In this document: positions 23,242 to 28,208 of the stretch, piece after piece
Numbering within the stretch: position 1 is the first letter of the stretch
How the letters are laid out: each line of letters opens with the position of its first letter
NCBI GenBank assembly: GCA_002377645.1
Contig: DFQF01000097.1
Location: 1-28,208 of the forward strand
Source of the DNA: Nitrospinaceae bacterium UBA3496
GTDB lineage: Bacteria; UBA8248
Direction: 5' to 3'
Length of the DNA: 28,208 nucleotides
Position numbers and translations under genes: made by a program
Notes under the pieces: generated by a model
Databases searched by the model: none
Told to the model about the DNA's origin: nothing
Seen by the model: the letters and a program-made list of their open reading frames with translations, nothing else

Positions 23242-24336
23242 ATGTCATTTGATCCTGATAAAATGTTGAGAAAAGGTGTCGTTTCATTAGAGCCTTACGT
23301 CCCAGGTCGTTCTATAGAGGATGTTCAAAAGGAGTATAGATTAGATAGAGTTATCAAGCTTGCAAGTAATGAAAATGTTCTCGGCCCATCTCCACTAGCT
23401 ATTTCTGATCTTAGTATTTCTTTTTCTGATATTCACCGTTATCCAGATAGTGGTTCTAAATCTTTACGAAATTCGTTAGGGATTTACAACAAAGTAGATA
23501 GTAGTTCAATTTTTATTGGAAATGGTGGAGATGACGTTTTATCCGTTCTTTCAAGGACAATCCTTAACGATGGAGATGAAGTTATTCTGCCAACTCCTAG
23601 TTTTGCTCCTTATGAGCATGTCAGTCGTTTGATGGGAGCTATTCCTGTTTTGATCCCATTGGAAAATTTTGAAATAAACTTGGATGGAATTTTGGAGAGC
23701 TTAACAAAAAAAACAAAATTAATTTTTTTGTGTAGTCCTAATAATCCAACAGGGAAAATTCTCTCAAAGAATCAGTTACTTAGATTCTTGGAGTCTTTGC
23801 CTGAAAATATTTTAGTTCTAATTGATGAAGCTTATGTAGATTTTGTTGAAAGAGATAAAAGTGTCGATACAGTCTCAATGCTTAAAGAAAAATCTCTTTT
23901 TATTCTCAGGTCATTTTCGAAAATATTTGGTTTGGCTGGATTGAGAGTAGGATATGGTATAGGAAATAGTGAACTTATCAATTTTATGGATAGAGTTAGG
24001 GAACCTTTTAATGTAAATTCAGTGGCACAATCTGCTTCTTTAGCTGCTCTAAATGACTCTGATTTTAAGAATAGAGTTATAAAATTAGTTTTAGATGGAA
24101 GGGAATTATTGTACGCAGGTTTTAATCGTTTAGGATTGAAATTTATAGAAAGCCAAGCAAACTTTATTTTTGTAGAAGTAGGCGACGGAGATAAAATCTC
24201 AAATGAACTAATGTCACGTGGAATTATAGTTAGACCCGGATCTTTCTTTAAAAATAAAGAATGGATAAGGGTGACCGTAGGAAACTCAGAAGAGATAAGA
24301 ATTTTCCTAGAAAAACTTAAAGAAATCCTACCTTAA
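23242..24336 (+). CDS. hisC: Histidinol-phosphate aminotransferase
   Basis: PLP-dependent transamination of imidazole acetol phosphate in histidine synthesis. The 364-aa protein has the HisC-type N-terminus (GVVSLEPYVPGRSIEDVQ, 12-29), LASNENVLGPSP (40-51), GGDDVLS, CSPNNPTGK (164-172), DEAYVDF (195-201) and the PLP lysine K227 in RSFSKIFGLAGLRVGYG. These distinguish it from the DapL-like gene at 12903. The ATG follows AAAGG. It is probably monocistronic: it is flanked by the divergent MoaD-like gene and the convergent HU gene, with no other his gene in the window. Confidence 0.93.
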   Translation: MSFDPDKMLRKGVVSLEPYVPGRSIEDVQKEYRLDRVIKLASNENVLGPSPLAISDLSISFSDIHRYPDSGSKSLRNSLGIYNKVDSSSIFIGNGGDDVLSVLSRTILNDGDEVILPTPSFAPYEHVSRLMGAIPVLIPLENFEINLDGILESLTKKTKLIFLCSPNNPTGKILSKNQLLRFLESLPENILVLIDEAYVDFVERDKSVDTVSMLKEKSLFILRSFSKIFGLAGLRVGYGIGNSELINFMDRVREPFNVNSVAQSASLAALNDSDFKNRVIKLVLDGRELLYAGFNRLGLKFIESQANFIFVEVGDGDKISNELMSRGIIVRPGSFFKNKEWIRVTVGNSEEIRIFLEKLKEILP

Positions 24337-24378
24337 GTGTCTGGTTTGTTTTTGATTGACCTGCTATGTGAAAAATAT

Positions 24379-24651
24379 TTAATTTACGGCGTCTTTTAAT
24401 CCCTTGCCTGCTGAGAATCTAGGGGATTTACTCGCTTTGATTTTTATTTGCTCACCAGTTCTCGGGTTTCTTCCAACTCTCGCAGAGCGATTTGAAATTT
24501 TAAATGTTCCAAATCCTACCAAAGAAACGCTCTCACCCTTCTTTAGAGATTTTGTGATGTTCCCCAAAATAGATTCAATGGCACGACCTGCTGCTGCTTT
24601 AGAAATACCTGCTTCGCTTGCGATCTTCTCTTGTAAATCAACTTTATGCAT
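24379..24651 (-). CDS. hup: HU-family DNA-binding protein
   Basis: Nucleoid-associated dimer that bends DNA. The 90-aa protein is the usual HU/IHF size, with the helical body ([20 protein letters not shown]), VSLVGFGTF (42-50) and the DNA-binding arm GRNPRTGE (60-67), whose proline intercalates into DNA. The RNPRTGE arm and lack of IHF-specific features favour HU. The ATG at 24651 follows CGGAGG. A promoter candidate lies at 24730-24757. It is convergent with hisC, with 42 nt between stops and no clear terminator. Confidence 0.95.
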   Translation of the reverse strand: MHKVDLQEKIASEAGISKAAAGRAIESILGNITKSLKKGESVSLVGFGTFKISNRSARVGRNPRTGEQIKIKASKSPRFSAGKGLKDAVN

Positions 24652-24729
24652 GGGAAAAAACCTCCGATTATTTAAAAAGCACCAGTCCTAAAAAAGTGCA
24701 AAATATTTTGAATTGATAACGTCGACTAT

Positions 24730-24757
24730 TCTATATCTACTAATTACCATAAGTCAA
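24730..24757 (-). promoter_or_regulatory. Candidate promoter of the HU gene
   Basis: On the minus strand TTGACT (24752-24757; five of six) and TATAGA (24730-24735; four of six) are 16 nt apart, about 75 nt before the HU ATG at 24651. Confidence 0.4.
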
Positions 24758-24933
24758 ATACTCTAAATTCAAATAATCAAGGAAGGTGGTTTTACTTTCT
24801 TTGATAGCCTTTCCTGAAATCTCTCGTGTTAGAAAATTTTAAAGTTTCTATCTAATATTTAAAAAATAAATTTTAGAGGATACACTTTATTATATTTGGA
24901 AATACGAAAAATTTATTGTTGTTGAGGTGAAAT

Positions 24934-25932
24934 ATGAATATTGGAGTTTTGTTGTGGAATTTCGACCAAATTAGTGCTGAGTCAATTTTAGAATTTTCTA
25001 AGAAAGTAGAAGAGACAGGAGCTCATGCATTATGGATTCCTGAGACTTGGGTTCGAGATGCCTCTGTTCAGCTTGCGCTTGCTGCTATGGCTACAAAAAG
25101 AATCAGAATTGGTTCTGCTGTGTTTAATCTTTTTTGTCGAACTCCAGGTCTTTTGGCACAAACTTCCTCTGAAATAGATAACCTTTCTCATGGTCGTTTT
25201 GATCTTGGATTAGGAGTTAGTGGAAAACTGATTAATGAAAATTGGCATTCGGTGAATTTTGAGGAACCTTTGATTCGTACACACGAACTTTTTCGTGTCC
25301 TGAAAGAAATCTTTGATGGGAATCGTATAGAATTTGCTGGTAAGACTATTAATCTTAAAGGTTTCTCTCTTAGGAGAAAACCTGTACAAAAAAAAATTCC
25401 ACTATATCTAGCTGCGAATGGTCCTAAAAATATTGCTATATGTGGAGAGGTTGCGGATGGTTGGATTCCATTTTGTATTCCATTTAGTAGATTCAAGGAA
25501 GCTATGGTACCGTTGGAAAAAAGTATTTTGAAAAGTGGGAGAAAAATAGAAGATCTGGATGTCGCACCCTTCATTTATTATTGTACTGACAAAGACTCTA
25601 AGCAGGCTAGAGAAAAGGTTAAACCTGATCTTGCATTTTATGTTGCTGCAATGGGTGATTACTATCACGCTCAATTAACTAGATGGGGTTATGGTAAAGA
25701 AGCAGATCTGATAAGAGCAGGTTGGAAAGAAAATGGAAAAAAGGGAGCGGCCGAAGCTATGGATGAACATCTTCTAGAAGACTTGGTTGTTTGTGGAACT
25801 GTAGAGGAGGTAAAAGCTAAGCTTCAAAATTTAAACTCTATAGGTATTACACAACCAATTTTAAGAATTCCAGATTCTATTTCTGAAAAGAACGCATTTG
25901 AAGTTTTGTCAAATTTAAAAAACGTAATTTGA
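24934..25932 (+). CDS. LLM-class (luciferase-like) flavin-dependent oxidoreductase
   Basis: A 332-aa protein with the bacterial-luciferase-like TIM-barrel pattern: MNIGVLLWNF at the N-terminus, ETGAHALWIPETW (27-39), KRIRIGSAVFNLFCRTP (55-71), LSHGRFDLGLGVSG (84-97), and the late VCGTVEEVKAKLQNLNSIGITQPILR segment. Family members use FMN or coenzyme F420; whether this organism makes F420 cannot be judged here. No substrate can be named. The ATG has GAGGTGA upstream. It is followed after 37 nt by an M24 peptidase-like gene and then msrP, all on the same strand and probably one transcript. Confidence 0.85.
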   Translation: MNIGVLLWNFDQISAESILEFSKKVEETGAHALWIPETWVRDASVQLALAAMATKRIRIGSAVFNLFCRTPGLLAQTSSEIDNLSHGRFDLGLGVSGKLINENWHSVNFEEPLIRTHELFRVLKEIFDGNRIEFAGKTINLKGFSLRRKPVQKKIPLYLAANGPKNIAICGEVADGWIPFCIPFSRFKEAMVPLEKSILKSGRKIEDLDVAPFIYYCTDKDSKQAREKVKPDLAFYVAAMGDYYHAQLTRWGYGKEADLIRAGWKENGKKGAAEAMDEHLLEDLVVCGTVEEVKAKLQNLNSIGITQPILRIPDSISEKNAFEVLSNLKNVI

Positions 25933-25969
25933 TTCTATATTTTTTTTATATTTAGCGGAGGTTATGTGA

Positions 25970-27208
25970 ATGGTTAAATATCCGACCTGGGCGCGTGGAA
26001 GTATGATGGTTGACTGGGAACATCGAATTGATTTTGAGCGTATGAGAAAAGAAAGAATTAAAAAGACTCAGGATGCAATGAAAGATCAGGGAATAGATGC
26101 ACTGATTTTATGGAAAGATGAAAATGTTCGATATCTTACCAGTTTGAGGGCGATTATGATTCAGTATAGGTCGTCTACAACATATGGGGTTTTGCTTCAT
26201 CAAGATGGTGAACCTACACTGCTAGCATCATCTGGAGAAGCACATAGAATTGAGCAATGCATGCCTTGGATTAAGGATTATGTGCCTATCGGTATTCTCG
26301 AGGAGCCTGGATTGGTTGATTTGACTGTTAAGGATGAAATTTTACCACGACTAAAAGACTGGGATGTTGCAAATAAAACCATAGGACTTGATGGTCACAC
26401 ATTTATGCAAAGATCTGCATTAGAAAAATATTTTCCTGAAGCGAATTTCGTTGATGGTGAAAGATTTATGTATCTCAGCAGAGTAAATAAAACTCCTGAC
26501 GAAGTTGCTTGTTTGATGCAGGCTTGTGCTATTGCTGATTCTGTAACAATGACTGCAATTGAAAACTCTAAGCCAGGTGTTAGAGAATATGATGTAGCTG
26601 CAGAAGCAATGAAAACTCTTTTTACACATGGTGGAGAATTTGGTCATCTGGCATCACCTTTTGTTGCTTCTGGTGAACACATGGCACCTCCAACTAGATT
26701 CCCAACGGATAAAATCATAAGAAACGGAGATGTTGTTTTTATAGATATTGGAGCATGTTGGAACGGATATTTTGGAGATTGTGGTAGAGCTACTTTAGCA
26801 GGAGGACCTCCTCACCCAATGCAACAGAAAGTTTATACAACGGTTTATAAAGCATTGAAAGCTGGTATAGCAAAGATGAGGCCAGGATATACAAACGATG
26901 ATTCTGCCCAAGAATTCATTGAAGTAGCACGTTCCGCAGGGTTGGAAAATAACTTCATTAAATTATTTATTGGTCATGGTTGTGGAATTTCTCCAAATGA
27001 ACCTCCATATGTTGGGGAAGTTATGCCTGGAGCTGAAGAGGTTAAATTTGAACCTGGTATGACTTTTGCAATCGAGCCTCTTATTTTTGTTGATGGTATA
27101 CCTGGAGGCGCAGGAGTTAGGATTGAAGATCATATTCTTGTAACAGAAGATGAGCCTGTGTACATGACTAGGGCTCCGTATTGCGAAAAATTATTGTTGC
27201 AGGATTGA
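25970..27208 (+). CDS. M24-family metallopeptidase-like protein (Xaa-Pro peptidase/creatinase fold)
   Basis: A 412-aa pita-bread-fold protein. The N-terminal creatinase-like domain (about 20-165) includes DALILWKDENVRYLT; the C-terminal domain carries a complete dinuclear metal site: D259 and D270 in FIDIGACWNGYFGDCGR, H336 in FIGHGCGISPNE, E369 in FAIEPL and E386 in GVRIEDH. All five ligands are present, so a working metalloenzyme is expected. Xaa-Pro aminopeptidase is the default reading, but the fold also includes creatinase and the DMSP lyase DddP, so the substrate is open. The ATG at 25970 follows GGAGG at 25957-25961. Its TGA overlaps the TTG of the following msrP frame. Confidence 0.85.
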   Translation: MVKYPTWARGSMMVDWEHRIDFERMRKERIKKTQDAMKDQGIDALILWKDENVRYLTSLRAIMIQYRSSTTYGVLLHQDGEPTLLASSGEAHRIEQCMPWIKDYVPIGILEEPGLVDLTVKDEILPRLKDWDVANKTIGLDGHTFMQRSALEKYFPEANFVDGERFMYLSRVNKTPDEVACLMQACAIADSVTMTAIENSKPGVREYDVAAEAMKTLFTHGGEFGHLASPFVASGEHMAPPTRFPTDKIIRNGDVVFIDIGACWNGYFGDCGRATLAGGPPHPMQQKVYTTVYKALKAGIAKMRPGYTNDDSAQEFIEVARSAGLENNFIKLFIGHGCGISPNEPPYVGEVMPGAEEVKFEPGMTFAIEPLIFVDGIPGGAGVRIEDHILVTEDEPVYMTRAPYCEKLLLQD

Positions 27209-28208
27209 AAACTTTAAGAAATATTAGGGGGGTTAACTACATTTTTTTTAATTCAAAGTGGAAGCTTAAAGATTCTCTTGCCACACCAGAAAATGTATAC
27301 CTGAAAAGAAGAGAATTTGTTAAGTACGCATTCAGCTCAATAATACTTGGTTCCTCTTCGATTTCCAATGTCTCTGCGCAGACTAATAGTGAAAATAGAT
27401 TGCCAATTGGGAAAAAAGATAGGTTTAGTGTAGTTCCAAGAAACGATAAGTATATATTGGACAGACCTCTTACAAACCAAATAATTGCTGCAAGATATAA
27501 TAATTTTTTTGAATTTGGTCCATCAAAGAATATTGCGTGGCTTGCACAAAGACTGAAAGTGAGACCCTGGCAAGTTCTTGTTGACGGTCTTGCAAAAAAA
27601 AAGATTCTTTTTGACATTGATCGTTTAATCAAACTCATGCCTTTGGAAGAAAGGTTGTATAGGTTTCGTTGTGTTGAGGCTTGGGCAATGGCGGTTCCAT
27701 GGGTTGGATTTTCGCTGTCTGAATTTATTAAAAGAGTAGTGCCATCAAGTCGTGCAAAATATGTCGTTTTTACTACTTTTTTAAATCGTAGAGTTGCATT
27801 AGGACAACTTCAAACCTGGTATTCATGGCCTTATGTTGAGTGTCTCACTATAGAAGAAGCAATGAATGAACTTTCTTTTCTTGCTACTGGAATATACGGA
27901 AAAACATTGCCGAAACAACACGGTGCGCCAATTCGATTAGTCGTACCCTGGAAGTATGGATTTAAGAGTATAAAATCTATTGTATCTATAGACTTTGTTG
28001 AGGAAAGGCCTAAGACATTTTGGGAAATTGCCCAACCTAAAGAATACGGATTTTGGGCAAACGTTAATCCTAATTTTGATCATCCAAGGTGGTCTCAAAA
28101 AACTGAAAGAATGTTGGGGACTAATCAGAGCAGAAGAACACAAATATTCAATGGATATACTGAATTTGTTTCACATCTGTACCCAAGATTGAAAGATAAA
28201 ACTTATTT
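27205..28208 (+). CDS. msrP: Periplasmic methionine-sulfoxide reductase catalytic subunit MsrP (3' end beyond right edge)
   Basis: Molybdopterin enzyme that repairs oxidised methionines in periplasmic proteins, with MsrQ as the membrane haem partner. The frame is open to the window edge (334 codons) and must be nearly complete, since it already reaches QIFNGYTEFVSHLYPRL, the usual C-terminus. Seen: ATPENVYLKRREFVKYAF with an R35-R36 Tat-type signal; FEFGPSK; RPWQVLVDGL; and C156 in RFRCVEAWAMAVPW, the molybdenum ligand. The only conventional start is TTG at 27205, overlapping the previous stop. However, AGGGGGG at 27226-27232 is placed 8 nt before an in-frame ATT at 27241, and homologues begin near there, so a rare ATT start is possible. 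msrQ is expected just beyond the edge. Confidence 0.9.
   Translation, partial: MKTLRNIRGVNYIFFNSKWKLKDSLATPENVYLKRREFVKYAFSSIILGSSSISNVSAQTNSENRLPIGKKDRFSVVPRNDKYILDRPLTNQIIAARYNNFFEFGPSKNIAWLAQRLKVRPWQVLVDGLAKKKILFDIDRLIKLMPLEERLYRFRCVEAWAMAVPWVGFSLSEFIKRVVPSSRAKYVVFTTFLNRRVALGQLQTWYSWPYVECLTIEEAMNELSFLATGIYGKTLPKQHGAPIRLVVPWKYGFKSIKSIVSIDFVEERPKTFWEIAQPKEYGFWANVNPNFDHPRWSQKTERMLGTNQSRRTQIFNGYTEFVSHLYPRLKDKTY

Noticed and set aside
24830..24850. AT-rich inverted repeat TAGAAA...TTTCTA upstream of the LLM gene
   Set aside because: It is imperfect, composed almost wholly of A and T, and easily expected by chance in DNA this AT-rich.

Overview
The window is an AT-rich, densely coding chromosomal segment of a Gram-negative bacterium. 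It contains no rRNA, tRNA, CRISPR array, insertion sequence or prophage gene that I can see. The Gram-negative assignment rests on meso-DAP synthesis genes, a tiny LptM-type lipoprotein, and an ExbB/ExbD/TonB set. The order argH - lptM - lysA - dapF - dapB, with a DapL-type LL-diaminopimelate aminotransferase nearby and a separate atpZ-atpI-atpB-atpE cluster, recalls deltaproteobacterial-type lineages. An AT-rich marine relative (for example SAR324-like or Nitrospinota-like) is my best guess, but the phylum is an inference and not shown by the sequence.

Layout. 1-2767 (minus): two acetolactate synthase large-subunit genes in tandem, the downstream one cut by the left edge. 2918-3133 (minus): a small DUF465/YdcH-like protein. 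3243-3971 (minus): tsaB, for tRNA t6A modification. 4053-5860 (minus): the membrane part of the F-type ATP synthase (atpZ, atpI, atpB, atpE), followed by a strong hairpin. 6013-11724 (plus): argH, lptM, lysA, dapF, a nitroreductase, dapB and a small cupin protein, tightly packed. 11721-12677 (minus): an unusual membrane-tethered FdxA-like ferredoxin that meets the cupin gene tail to tail with overlapping stops. 12903-22789 (plus): a run of about 10 kb with no clear internal break, made of dapL, folK, panC, two large TPR proteins, exbB, exbD, tonB and a MaoC-like hydratase. 22800-23042 (minus): an orphan MoaD/ThiS-like sulfur carrier. 23242-24336 (plus): hisC. 24379-24651 (minus): HU. 24934-28208 (plus): a luciferase-like (LLM) oxidoreductase, an M24 metallopeptidase-like protein and msrP, which runs off the right edge.

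Together the genes cover amino-acid synthesis (Ile/Val/Leu, Arg, Lys/DAP, His), two cofactor steps (folate, pantothenate), energy conversion, and an envelope motor module. The lysine branch is dapB -> dapL -> dapF -> lysA; dapA is not in the window, and a nitroreductase sits between dapF and dapB. Small overlaps of the form TTGA (TTG start sharing bases with a TGA stop) occur at three junctions, and TTG or GTG starts are frequent.

The parts most worth a second look are the TPR/coiled-coil + TPR + ExbB/ExbD/TonB block with its 108-bp in-gene tandem repeat, the ferredoxin-transmembrane fusion facing dapL across a region rich in AACTTGTTAA-type inverted repeats, and the tandem acetolactate synthases.
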